Under the pieces are notes generated by a model. It was not told the origin of the DNA and did no database searches. It worked only from the letters and a program-made list of their open reading frames with translations. Source: Ascoidea tarda (nom. inval.) (taxonomy: Eukaryota > Ascomycota > Saccharomycetes > Ascoideales > Ascoideaceae). Taken from it: a stretch of DNA of 23,941 nt. Within the stretch, counting starts at the first letter, position 1. Each line of letters begins with the position of its first letter. Shown piece after piece: positions 15,882-23,941 of this stretch. The translations under genes were made by a program, and so were the position numbers. Location of the stretch: the NCBI GenBank assembly GCA_030560485.1, contig JAKTTS010000226.1, forward strand, positions 1 through 23,941, read 5' to 3'.

Positions 15882-16373
15882 GCGTTCGTTAGCATTGAAT
15901 GGTCTATGCTATGGTGCCTTTATTCAGTTCACTTCATTTTCTTCCTCGTATCTTTTTATTCTTGATTATTTTTTGTATCTTTCTTAAATTAAAAACATCA
16001 CCATCAATAAACTCTTCTCTCCAAAGCGCACCCTTTTCTAATGGAACTGGTCAGCATATGCAGTGTTACTTTTACGCGCAAACAGCACGGGGTGTGCATA
16101 CACAAACCCCTGTGCATACTGGAATTATATGCAGATTCCTCTCTTTGTGCCGAATCAGGAAAAGGGAAAATTTTGCCATGAATATAATGAAGTTGGTAAA
16201 TTTGCACTGGGTATCAGATAGCATATAGCATTAGCAATTGACAAGCTCAGCAATTCCATCGTTGCATTTTCTGATACAGTTTTCCTTTTTTTGGAGCAAA
16301 ATTGACCTGATCAACACAATTAGCTGATAACTGGAGCTTTTTTCACGAAAGAACTATTCAACAGTCCCCAATT
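15882..16373 (+). promoter_or_regulatory. MIM1-TMA20 intergenic region
   Basis: 492 bases. Contains a near-perfect hairpin sequence (16089-16110) followed by a repeat of its TGTGCATAC segment (16093-16101 and 16111-16119), and a GAAAATTTTG motif near 16167 resembling a ribosome-biogenesis RRPE. Short frames here show no family pattern. I see no supported gene or tRNA. Confidence 0.55.
16089..16119. repeat. Hairpin-like palindrome plus direct 9-mer repeat
   Basis: GGGGTGTG-CATA-CACA-AA-CCCC pairs with itself apart from a two-base bulge, and TGTGCATAC is repeated 18 bases on. It lies about 255-285 bases before the TMA20 ATG and may be a paired protein-binding site. Confidence 0.5.
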
Positions 16374-17021
16374 ATGTTTAAAAAGTATGTTTACGTTGTT
16401 GAAAAATGATCTAGAGGTTGTGATTGCAAATACTAATTGAATTGGTTGTTGCTTCTTCTTTATCTGTGCCATCTTAATTGTAGATTCACTAAAGCAGATG
16501 TTCACACAAAGTCCAATATAAAGTCTTCTGTGCAAAGAGGTTTAAAGTCAAAGCTAGTCTCTACCTATCCGAAGTTGCAAGCAGTTATTGATGATCTTGT
16601 ACCCAAGAAGTCCCAGCTAATCCAGACCAAGTGCGAGGACAACATCATTCTCTACTCCATCAACAGCCAGGTTGTGTTCTACGAGTACTTCAACGAGCTC
16701 ATTCCCTCGTTGAAAGTGGTTCACAAATACCCAGAGTTGTTCAGCACAGTGCAAGTCGACAGAGGCGCCATCAAATTTGTGCTCAGTGGTGCCAACATTA
16801 TGTGTCCAGGCTTGACGTCGAAAGGGGCAAATCTTCCTTCAAAAGAGAGCAATCTCCTCAGAGACAGCATTGTTGTGGTCAATGCTGAGGGAAAGGAAAA
16901 CGCTTTGGCGATTGGAAAGTTGGCCATGAGCACAGAGGAGATCAAGAGTATCAACAAGGGCATTGGAATCGAGGTGCTTCATTATCTTGGTGATGGTTTG
17001 TGGAAGTTGCATTTGGATTGA
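16374..17021 (+). CDS. TMA20: Translation machinery-associated protein Tma20 (MCT-1 homologue), spliced
   Basis: Partner of Tma22 (MCTS1-DENR pair) that ejects deacylated tRNA from recycled 40S subunits and affects reinitiation. The coding sequence is join(16374..16384,16484..17021), 182 residues, against 181 in S. cerevisiae. Exon 1 is 11 bases (ATG TTT AAA AA) and the joined start MFKKFTKADVHTKSNIKSS matches yeast MFKKFTREDVHSRSKVKSS. The N-terminal DUF1947-type domain is followed by a PUA domain (about 93-172) with TVQVDRGAIKFVLSGANIMCPGL and ENALAIGKLAMSTEEIKSINKGIGIE. An unspliced reading would replace the first residues with unrelated sequence. Near-full-length identity to the yeast protein makes this firm. 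Confidence 0.97.
16385..16483 (+). other. Spliceosomal intron of TMA20 (99 nt)
   Basis: Donor GTATGT at 16385, branch-like TACTAAT at 16431-16437 (last base differs from consensus), acceptor TAG ending 16483. It splits the codon for Lys4. Confidence 0.92.
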
Positions 17022-17448
17022 TTGAATTCAACCAAACTGCATTTAATTTAGTTTGGTTTGGCTTGGTTTGGCTTGACTTGGTCTCGTTATACAGATTTAT
17101 ATAGTACGTTTAAGCTGGAAATTCAGTAGCTCTTAAATGCACATTGAAATCCAACCATTGTAACATTAAAATTAGATGAAATTCATCCACCAACCAACCA
17201 TTAACCAACCATTAACACCAGCTGGATTCTAACTGCTTGAAGAACCTCCTTTGCTGCCATTTGCCTCTCGTCTCACAGTTCAGTTCCACCAGATCTCTTC
17301 AGGAGCAATGGCTTCTCTGTGTCTCCATTAACTTGCAGAGCATTTGCAGCCCAACCTCTCCAGCTTGTTATATATCTCCTCCAATATCCTGTTTTCGCCA
17401 ACCTCTTTCTTCTCAACAGTTCTAGCTCTCAAAATCTGCTCTTCCACC
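17022..17448 (+). promoter_or_regulatory. TMA20 3' region and aminopeptidase promoter
   Basis: 427 bases. A G/T-rich TTTGGCTTGG-type repeat (about 17051-17080) follows TMA20, and a complementary-looking C/A-rich CCAACCATTAA repeat (about 17187-17219) lies upstream of the next gene. A TATATAG is at 17099-17105. The frame is open upstream of the aminopeptidase ATG but starts only at a TTG (17344). No gene is seen. Confidence 0.6.
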
Positions 17449-20274
17449 ATGCAAAATCAAGCCTTCTCCACTGGTTTTGATCTCCCAGATACTCACTCTT
17501 GGTTAAGCACATATTCACCTCCCATTGTCTTACCATCCCATCTAAAACCACTCGTTTACAACATCACAGTTGAGCCCATTTTCGAGCTGAACTCATTCAT
17601 AGGCAATGTCTCAATCGATCTAAAGCTTGTTCGCAACTCAGAGCACTCCATCACTTTAAACTCCTGCAATTTATCTATCCTTTCTGCTACCATATCTTCT
17701 AAACCCTCTTTCCAATCTGACCAATTTCAAAATAATAATAACAACAGCCCTTTGGAAACAAATATAAACGCCCACTCAAACACACATCCAAATGATGCTT
17801 TGGATAATAACTCCCAAAATCCAATTTCCATTGACTTAAACTGCTTGCAATCTGACCTCAAAAATCAAACAATAACCTTCAACTTTGCAAAAAATCCAAA
17901 AATCATAAACCTATTCAATTCCTCAAATTACTTATCTCTATCTATCCACTTTTCTGGCAAATTGAACGATGCTTTATTCTCTGGTTTTTGCTCTGGCCAA
18001 TTCAAAAAATTCGCCATCTCTGACTTAGAACCTTCAGGCTGTCGTTCGATATTTCCTTGCTTTGATCAACCAAATTCAAAAGCAATTTTTAACGTCTCTT
18101 TAATCGCTGATATGAACCTAACCTGCCTATCGAACATGGATATAAAATCACAACTCCCTCTTAAAAATAATAATAAAAAGAAAATTGTGTCTTTTAACCC
18201 ATCCCCATTAATGTCAACCTATATCCTAGCATTTCTAGTCGCTGATCTAAAATGCTACGAATATTTAGATAACACATTTCCTATTAGAGTCTACACCCTA
18301 TCCACTTTTAATTCAAATTACAAAAAATCTTTCAACTCAATTTGTCAATTGACTGCAAAAACTCTAGAGTTCCTCAGCAAAACTTTTCACTACGACTACA
18401 GTCTACCTCATCTAAATTATGCTCTAATTCCAGGGTATAATGGTGCAATGGAAAACTGGGGTTTAATAGTTGCAACAGAATCTTTAATCAATGAAAATAT
18501 TTTATCGCCACATTTTTCTCCTGATAATGACGATAATAACAACAATTCCACTTCTCTTTCTTTCTTAGATCTTTCTCCTTCTTCAATGGCCGCTGTTCAA
18601 ATCCTTCAACATGAATTAGTTCATCAATGGTTTGGAAATCTTGTAACAATGCACTGGTGGAATTCTTTATGGCTCAATGAGGGCTTTGCTACTTTTTTAA
18701 AATGGTATATTGCTCACAAATTCTATCCCTCATGGAAAGTTTGGCCTGAATATATCGCTGAATCCTTAGAATTAGTCTTCAAAATAGATTCTTCTCCTCA
18801 ATCCCATCCCGTCGAATTGAACATTCAAAATGTATCTGAAGCTAACGATTTCTTCGATCCAATAGTATATATCAAAGGCTGCTCTCTTTTATTAATGATC
18901 TTCCATCTTTTGGGAGAAAACAACTTTAATAAAATCATTTCCTTATATTTAAAGACTTACCAATTTAAAAATCTCTCTTCTTTAGAGTTTTGGAATTTTG
19001 TTTCCAAACATTCCAATTTGGACATTACTAATTTAATGTACAAATGGACTTTCGAATCGGGCTATCCAATTATAATGGTATCCGAAAATCAAAACCAAAT
19101 CACTTTAAAACAACAAAGATGTTTTGGAAATATTGAAAATTTTAAACAAGAAAAAAACATTCTTTATCCTTGTATCCTTAGACTCAAAAACGATCAAAAT
19201 AAAATTCAAAATACTATTCTTGATACAGAAGAATTAAAAATCAATCTTAACGATGCCTCGTTTTTCAAAATAAATTCTGATCATATCGGTATTTATCGAA
19301 CCTGCTATGAAAAAAATCGTTGGGAGATTTTGGGAAAACAAGCAGTTACAACAAACCTTCTTTCAGTGGAAGATCGCATTGGTTTAATTACCGATTCCTT
19401 TTTTTTGGGAAATTCTGGTTACTGCTCTTTTATAAATTTTTTTAATCTAATAAAAAAATGGACTCGTGAACAAGAAACTATTGTATGGTTACAAATGCTA
19501 ACAAAACTACATGAAATTCGAACTCGTTGGACTTTCGAGTCTGATAAGGTCTTTAAAGGAATAAACAATTTTATCTCATCTTTAATTTCTTTTAAACTCT
19601 CAAAAATTGATTTATCTGATCTTTTTATCAAAATCAATCATTTTTCAAATAATTATTTGAATCTAGAAAAAGAAATAATTCATGCAGCTATTTATGCCCG
19701 GCACCCGGAAGTCTTAAAAAGAGCTGTGAAGCTATTTAGAGATTTGTCTCCAAATGAAATATTAGCAATGAAATTTCCTATAAAAATCTCATTTTATCAA
19801 TCAGTTGCATTTGGAGGAAATGAAAATGATTATGAAAAGATGATGAAAATCTACAAAATTTCATCAACGCTCGAGGATAAAAAAGCTCTTCTTTCTTGTT
19901 TGGGCGGATTTTCTTTTTCCAATTTAATTGATCGCACTTTAAATTTAATTTTAGATTCTTTGTTTGTCAAAGACGATCAAATTTTAAATCTTGTTTACGG
20001 TTTTAGATACAACAAAATGGGAAAATTAGCATTGTGGAATTGGTTTAAAGAAAACAATAATCAAATTAAAACTCTGCTTAATCCATATGTTATTAATCAA
20101 ATATCTAGATGTTGCCTAGAAGACATGTCCTTCAACGTAATTGAGAAGCAGGATGTTAAAAACTTTGTATTAAATCAATACATTTTTGAAAAAATGTTAC
20201 AGTTTACTGACCTGGCTAATCATGAAAAAGCAGATCTTGAAGAATGGTTTGTAGAGAATGGGTTTTTCGAATAG
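17449..20274 (+). CDS. APE2: M1-family zinc aminopeptidase, Aap1/Ape2 type
   Basis: Gluzincin aminopeptidase that removes N-terminal residues from peptides; yeast Aap1 and Ape2 are the relatives. 941 residues from the ATG at 17449; the earlier open frame begins at TTG and is not used. Landmarks: substrate N-terminus motif GAMENWG (332-338); zinc motif HELVHQWFGN (388-397) with third ligand Glu411 in NEGFAT; and transition-state Tyr474 in VYIKGCSLLLM. The C-terminal ERAP1-like helical domain starts near residue 640 and includes TTNLLSVEDRIGLITDSF. The sequence is more diverged than its neighbours and carries Asn-rich low-complexity inserts near residues 89-125 and 360-370. There is no signal peptide or clear mitochondrial presequence, so it is probably cytosolic. 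The family is certain; the choice between AAP1 and APE2 is not, since they are yeast paralogues. Confidence 0.93.
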   Translation: MQNQAFSTGFDLPDTHSWLSTYSPPIVLPSHLKPLVYNITVEPIFELNSFIGNVSIDLKLVRNSEHSITLNSCNLSILSATISSKPSFQSDQFQNNNNNSPLETNINAHSNTHPNDALDNNSQNPISIDLNCLQSDLKNQTITFNFAKNPKIINLFNSSNYLSLSIHFSGKLNDALFSGFCSGQFKKFAISDLEPSGCRSIFPCFDQPNSKAIFNVSLIADMNLTCLSNMDIKSQLPLKNNNKKKIVSFNPSPLMSTYILAFLVADLKCYEYLDNTFPIRVYTLSTFNSNYKKSFNSICQLTAKTLEFLSKTFHYDYSLPHLNYALIPGYNGAMENWGLIVATESLINENILSPHFSPDNDDNNNNSTSLSFLDLSPSSMAAVQILQHELVHQWFGNLVTMHWWNSLWLNEGFATFLKWYIAHKFYPSWKVWPEYIAESLELVFKIDSSPQSHPVELNIQNVSEANDFFDPIVYIKGCSLLLMIFHLLGENNFNKIISLYLKTYQFKNLSSLEFWNFVSKHSNLDITNLMYKWTFESGYPIIMVSENQNQITLKQQRCFGNIENFKQEKNILYPCILRLKNDQNKIQNTILDTEELKINLNDASFFKINSDHIGIYRTCYEKNRWEILGKQAVTTNLLSVEDRIGLITDSFFLGNSGYCSFINFFNLIKKWTREQETIVWLQMLTKLHEIRTRWTFESDKVFKGINNFISSLISFKLSKIDLSDLFIKINHFSNNYLNLEKEIIHAAIYARHPEVLKRAVKLFRDLSPNEILAMKFPIKISFYQSVAFGGNENDYEKMMKIYKISSTLEDKKALLSCLGGFSFSNLIDRTLNLILDSLFVKDDQILNLVYGFRYNKMGKLALWNWFKENNNQIKTLLNPYVINQISRCCLEDMSFNVIEKQDVKNFVLNQYIFEKMLQFTDLANHEKADLEEWFVENGFFE

Positions 20275-20839
20275 AAAGGTCATTGTCGCTTTTAGTTTAC
20301 ATTTAACTGTTTTTTTTTTATATTATATTATTTTACATTATATTATTTTACATTATATTATATATACTATACCACTTTTTATTATATCATGTTATATTAT
20401 ATCTTCTCTGTTGTTATGTTGATTGATGTAGATGATCAAATTAAACTAAATAGTCGAGAATTAACGAATTTACTTTCAAGTCTTTCAATTTTTCAAAAAA
20501 GAAAAAAATTATAATTAATATTTATATAGTAAGAAAAAGCATTATGATACCTTAAAGAAAGAAAAAATCGAAATTAACATACTGAAACTTAAAAAAGAAT
20601 TGATTACCAATAAAGAGGACTATTTTCACAGTATTTTCGCAAAGTGTTATAAAAATCAGATCAAAATAAAATGAAAATTACGATGAAATGTTCAAAAAAA
20701 ACAATACCAATCAAAGAAGCAAAAAGTGTCAGAGAATTCTGATCAAAACTTGATAAAATAAAAATCAAAAGAGAGCGTAATAGAAAGAAAAAAAACGTTT
20801 GTTCATTGCAAATAAAGTTTAATAATACAGCAAAATAAA
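20275..20839. other. Convergent aminopeptidase/Sfl1-type 3' region
   Basis: 565 bases between two stop codons. A 15-base unit TATTATTTTACATTA is repeated in tandem (20326-20340, 20341-20355, with a partial third copy), and TATA-rich sequence follows to about 20403. The rest is A-rich without a credible frame. Some C/D-box-like strings occur, but no snoRNA could be supported. Confidence 0.7.
20326..20360 (+). repeat. 15-bp AT-rich tandem repeat
   Basis: Two exact copies of TATTATTTTACATTA plus five further bases of a third, in the 3' region of the aminopeptidase gene. Confidence 0.85.
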
Positions 20840-23800
20840 TCATTCATTAATTTTTCTTCTTTTGTCTTGTTCATGAGTTTGCTCTGAATTCGAGTCAATA
20901 ATCGAGGAAATTGGGACTTTTCTAGCGCCTTCAGCATTAGCATCTTTGTCGTATTTCTCAGGTTGCTCGTTATGATTTGATTGAAAAATCAAGTTTGTAA
21001 CTGGTGGTAATCGAGTAAGTGAGCCTCCCTGGTTAGGAAATGGTATTTTGTTATGATCTTGTCCTGTAAACATGCTGAAACTACCAATTGATGATCCAAC
21101 AGAGCTGATTGATGAATTATTTGAAAATATAGAGTTAGATGTAAAATTTGACACTAAGGAAGATATTTTCCCATCATTTTTCTTATGTATTTCTATCAAA
21201 GAACTTCTGACCTGCCCCTCTGTATCGTTTGTTAGTGAATGATTTAGTTCATTGATAGAAGGCAAAGTAACTTTTCTCCCATATTGATTTTGTTGCGAAG
21301 GCAGATTGTAAGGAGCAAGTGATATAACTTTGTTGATGTTGCTTTCACTCAAGTTCTGTGTATTATCGTAAGCAGTAGGCATGGGATTATTGTATAAAAC
21401 TTTTTCAGACTCTTTGGCATTTATATCTTCAGACGATTTTCTTTTTTTAAGATTCTCAAAACCTTCATCTTTATCGGTATTGAGAATATTACTGATACTA
21501 GCAGGATTTTTTTCATGACTGAGTGTAGAATCAGATTTCAGTTGCATTAATGTTTTTTTATTGTAGTTTAAATAATCAGGTTTAGAATTAAATGATAATG
21601 TATTATCGGGTTTAATTTGTGGTAGGCTATTTGAAGTTCTTAAAAAATGAGAATCTGAAGTTGGAACATGAAAATCTCTTGATTGGTATGCTCTAGATGA
21701 ATAAGGAGACGACACAGATGAATGTGGTTTCAAAGTATTGAGACTTTCATTAGAGCTGGAAAAATTTCTATGCGAAAGAAAAGGCTTAGGAGGTGATACT
21801 CTAGGTGAACTGGTTGAAGTAACAGGAGGGGATAGACTTAGATTGCTTGAAGAAGATAAATTTGAATGATATGTATTCTGAGGAATTGAAAGTAGATCTC
21901 GATTTTGTGGAGCTGGGGCTAAAGGATCCAAAATAGAAGGAAACCTCGTTCGAGTTAAAGAAGTTTCGCTGAAAGTAGGTGATTTTTCTTTGCTTGTAGC
22001 TTTTGCTGTTCTGAAATGAGGTTTCGAAAAAAACAAAGGAGAAGGTGTAGGAGTTCTGGCTCTTCTTATTGGTTGAGGAGGTGGTTCATCTCCTGAACTT
22101 GGTTTAAATGCATCGTTTTCATGAAGTTCATTATTTTGAGGAACTTGCACGTTAATTTCAAGTGAAGGGTTTTCAATTTTAACTCCATCATTTTTATTGT
22201 CATTTAATGTTGTTGAGTGTTGGTATGGATAGCTTTGAGCTCGATTCTGTGAGAAAAGAACTTTTGGGGAGCCATAGTGTGAATCATAAGGTAGCTTTGA
22301 ACCTAATGAGTTTGCTCTTGAATCGAAATTTTGTTTCAAACTATTTATTTCATTAAAAGTATCATTTTGAGATTTACGAATGACAGGCTCAATATTAGGC
22401 AAAGAATTCGTGAATTTCACAAGATCACTTGAAGTATGTCCAACTTCACTTTTAAATTTATTTATATCTGATGCTAAAAAACTTTGTTCATGGCGTATTT
22501 CATCCGATAATGAACGTACTTTATGAAAAGTATCGATAATAGGCTGATTAGTTACCAGTGGTGGAGGAGGAGGAAAAGACGAGTAGTAAGTTTGCTCTCG
22601 AAGCTGATCGTTTGGACTATTTTTTTGATTGTATTGATAGTCTTGCTGTTGAAAAGATTTGTTTTGAGAATAGTACTGGTATGGATCAGATTCTTGTTGA
22701 TTTTGTGGTTGAATAGAATTCACTTGGTGAGCTGGAGCCGGGGACTGAAATTCTGGTGGTTGGTGCGATTTGAAATATTCAGGCTGGCTTTGGTGTTGGG
22801 GTGTTAATATTTGAGATTGGTGCTGTTCTAGTGGCTTTGGTGGTTGTTGGTAATGTAATTGTTGCTGTTGTAGTGGTAGTGATGGTGGTGGTAGTAGCAG
22901 TGGCTGCTGCTGCTGCTGAAATTGCTGGTATTGAATTGGATATTGAGGTTGTTGAGAAAATACAGGTGGTTTTGAAGATGAGGACTGACTTTTCGGTATC
23001 ATTTTTTCCTGTGGTTGATAGGTTGACGATTGAAGATGAAATAGAGGTGGAGGCAACAGATCATTGTAATTGAAGGGAATTTGGCTTTGAGATGGTGGTG
23101 GTAATGGAGGAGGTAGTTGTTGAGGACGCACAGGAGGTTGTGGGACGTGCTGGGGTTGATGCTGAGATTGTGGTTGGTATATATGGGAGTGGTTAGGTAT
23201 GATATTTGATTGAATTAAGGGTTGGCTTTGTTGATAGTATATTTGTTGTTGCTGTTGTTGTTGTTGCTGTAATGTGGGTTGAGATTGATAGTACAATTGT
23301 TGATTTTGGAGATTTGGTTGGATTAATAAAGGGTTGTTTGTATTTTGTTGGATGGAAGAAGCAGATAAAATTATCAGATCAGTATTACTTCTTGCCCTTG
23401 AATTTTTTGAGCCAGGAGGCTGCTTTCTTTTTATTTGAGACAAACTTTCAACATCATCTTTTCTAAATTTTCCACTTGAATGTCGAAATTCCCATATTTG
23501 GTTATTGCTATTTTTATGATTGCTTGCGATGTTTGGGTGATTTGTGGAAGAAGGATCGTTGTCGTCATTATTGTTATTAGCCGAAGTGATTGAGAGAGAT
23601 TTCTTTTTTGAATTTAGGTTATTTGAGGTTCTTTCGCAAACTTTGTGGAAGCCATACATATGCAATTGTCTGACAAAGCTTGCCACATTTTTGTGATTGA
23701 AATAACTGGTTAAGGCATCAGCAAATTCAGAAGAGGGGCATAGAGCAAAGGTTCCATCTTCGACATTTCTTGTCCACCATAAGAGATGATTTAGCTGTGG

Positions 23801-23941
23801 ATCAGCCAACATTGAGTGCAATTTATAAATAAAGGCACTTTTTTTCTTTTCGCCAGTTTTGGGTTGATTTCTGTTATTGTTATTGTTATTATTATTATTA
23901 TTATTATTGTTGTTGTTGTTATTATTATTATTATTGTTGTT
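20840..23941 (-). CDS. HSF-domain transcription factor, Sfl1/Mga1 type (5' end beyond window)
   Basis: Nuclear DNA-binding regulator; yeast and Candida Sfl1 repress flocculation or filamentation genes, and Mga1 promotes pseudohyphal growth. The frame stays open from the stop at 20840 to the right edge (1033 codons visible). Numbering from the edge: 23 consecutive Asn (1-23); basic linker GEKKKS; the HSF domain beginning AFIYKLHSM at 36 and running through SFVRQLHMYGFHK to 100; a 50-residue Asn-rich insert; then the domain's second half IWEFRHSSGKFRK (149-161). The rest is low complexity: long Gln/Pro tracts (about 200-460), a helical segment around TFHKVRSLSDEIRHEQSF, and Ser-rich stretches. 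The TTG at 23821 is Leu in FIYKLHSM, not a start. The N-terminal extension and split HSF domain favour Sfl1 over Mga1, but the paralogue is unsure. Confidence 0.88.
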   Translation of the reverse strand, partial: NNNNNNNNNNNNNNNNNNNNNNNRNQPKTGEKKKSAFIYKLHSMLADPQLNHLLWWTRNVEDGTFALCPSSEFADALTSYFNHKNVASFVRQLHMYGFHKVCERTSNNLNSKKKSLSITSANNNNDDNDPSSTNHPNIASNHKNSNNQIWEFRHSSGKFRKDDVESLSQIKRKQPPGSKNSRARSNTDLIILSASSIQQNTNNPLLIQPNLQNQQLYYQSQPTLQQQQQQQQQIYYQQSQPLIQSNIIPNHSHIYQPQSQHQPQHVPQPPVRPQQLPPPLPPPSQSQIPFNYNDLLPPPLFHLQSSTYQPQEKMIPKSQSSSSKPPVFSQQPQYPIQYQQFQQQQQPLLLPPPSLPLQQQQLHYQQPPKPLEQHQSQILTPQHQSQPEYFKSHQPPEFQSPAPAHQVNSIQPQNQQESDPYQYYSQNKSFQQQDYQYNQKNSPNDQLREQTYYSSFPPPPPLVTNQPIIDTFHKVRSLSDEIRHEQSFLASDINKFKSEVGHTSSDLVKFTNSLPNIEPVIRKSQNDTFNEINSLKQNFDSRANSLGSKLPYDSHYGSPKVLFSQNRAQSYPYQHSTTLNDNKNDGVKIENPSLEINVQVPQNNELHENDAFKPSSGDEPPPQPIRRARTPTPSPLFFSKPHFRTAKATSKEKSPTFSETSLTRTRFPSILDPLAPAPQNRDLLSIPQNTYHSNLSSSSNLSLSPPVTSTSSPRVSPPKPFLSHRNFSSSNESLNTLKPHSSVSSPYSSRAYQSRDFHVPTSDSHFLRTSNSLPQIKPDNTLSFNSKPDYLNYNKKTLMQLKSDSTLSHEKNPASISNILNTDKDEGFENLKKRKSSEDINAKESEKVLYNNPMPTAYDNTQNLSESNINKVISLAPYNLPSQQNQYGRKVTLPSINELNHSLTNDTEGQVRSSLIEIHKKNDGKISSLVSNFTSNSIFSNNSSISSVGSSIGSFSMFTGQDHNKIPFPNQGGSLTRLPPVTNLIFQSNHNEQPEKYDKDANAEGARKVPISSIIDSNSEQTHEQDKRRKINE
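22839..22920. repeat. Gln-coding repeat tract in the HSF-domain gene
   Basis: Mixed CAA/CAG (minus strand) runs encode Gln clusters interrupted by Leu and Pro. A second run near 23237-23272 encodes eight Gln in a row. Such tracts vary in length between strains in yeast regulators. Confidence 0.75.
23873..23941. repeat. AAT/AAC repeat coding for poly-Asn
   Basis: Twenty-three consecutive AAT/AAC codons on the minus strand, in frame with the HSF domain and running off the window, so the tract may be longer. Confidence 0.9.

Noticed and set aside
17344-17448. Upstream extension of the aminopeptidase as a mitochondrial presequence
   Set aside because: The extension starts at TTG, and it has one Lys and no Arg, so it does not resemble an import signal.
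20405-20590. Possible C/D-box snoRNA in the convergent 3' region
   Set aside because: TGATGT/ATGATC and CTGA strings occur, but no terminal stem and no convincing guide sequence could be seen.
22523-23073. Plus-strand frames rich in Val, Ile and Arg opposite the HSF-domain gene
   Set aside because: They are antisense shadows of Gln/Pro/Ser-rich coding repeats.
1-23941. Virus-like or retrotransposon remnants, CRISPR arrays, toxin genes
   Set aside because: No reverse transcriptase, integrase, capsid or LTR pattern was seen, and all large frames are assigned to host genes.

Overview
This is a compact, AT-rich nuclear window from a budding yeast (Saccharomycotina). Evidence for that placement: closely packed genes; short, 5'-biased introns with yeast-type signals (GTATGT donor, TACTAAC branch site); an intron-bearing tRNA-Tyr; and proteins that resemble S. 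cerevisiae counterparts along their length. To my knowledge this gene order is not that of S. cerevisiae, so a lineage outside the Saccharomyces group is likely. The species cannot be named from the sequence, and CTG decoding (Leu, Ser or Ala) is not settled.

Layout, left to right: YSF3 (SF3b subunit, minus strand, one-codon first exon) ends in a TTTA microsatellite. A 593-base divergent promoter holds a helically phased GATA array and a 212-base unit with 29/30-base terminal inverted repeats that looks like a MITE. Then come ECM4 (glutathione transferase / glutathionyl-hydroquinone reductase), tRNA-Tyr(GTA), ERG12 (mevalonate kinase, one intron), GCN2 (eIF2alpha kinase), MCM7 (replicative helicase subunit), POM33 (pore-associated membrane protein, two introns and a 25-base internal exon), DIM1 (minus; 18S rRNA dimethyltransferase), MIM1 (mitochondrial outer-membrane insertase), TMA20 (MCT-1-like translation factor, 11-base first exon), a large M1 aminopeptidase of the AAP1/APE2 type, and an HSF-domain Sfl1/Mga1-type transcription factor (minus) whose 5' end lies beyond the right edge.

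The genes do not form a pathway. They are independent housekeeping genes; several concern translation or RNA (YSF3, tRNA-Tyr, GCN2, DIM1, TMA20), but nothing shows co-regulation. Five introns were resolved from donor, branch and acceptor signals. Several long open frames begin at TTG or GTG, and the true ATG or first exon lies elsewhere.

I see no virus-like element, CRISPR array or obvious novel multi-gene system. The points most worth a second look are the inverted-repeat element inside the GATA array, the one-codon exon of YSF3, the uORFs ahead of GCN2, Mcm1-like boxes around MCM7, and sterol-response-like sites ahead of ERG12.
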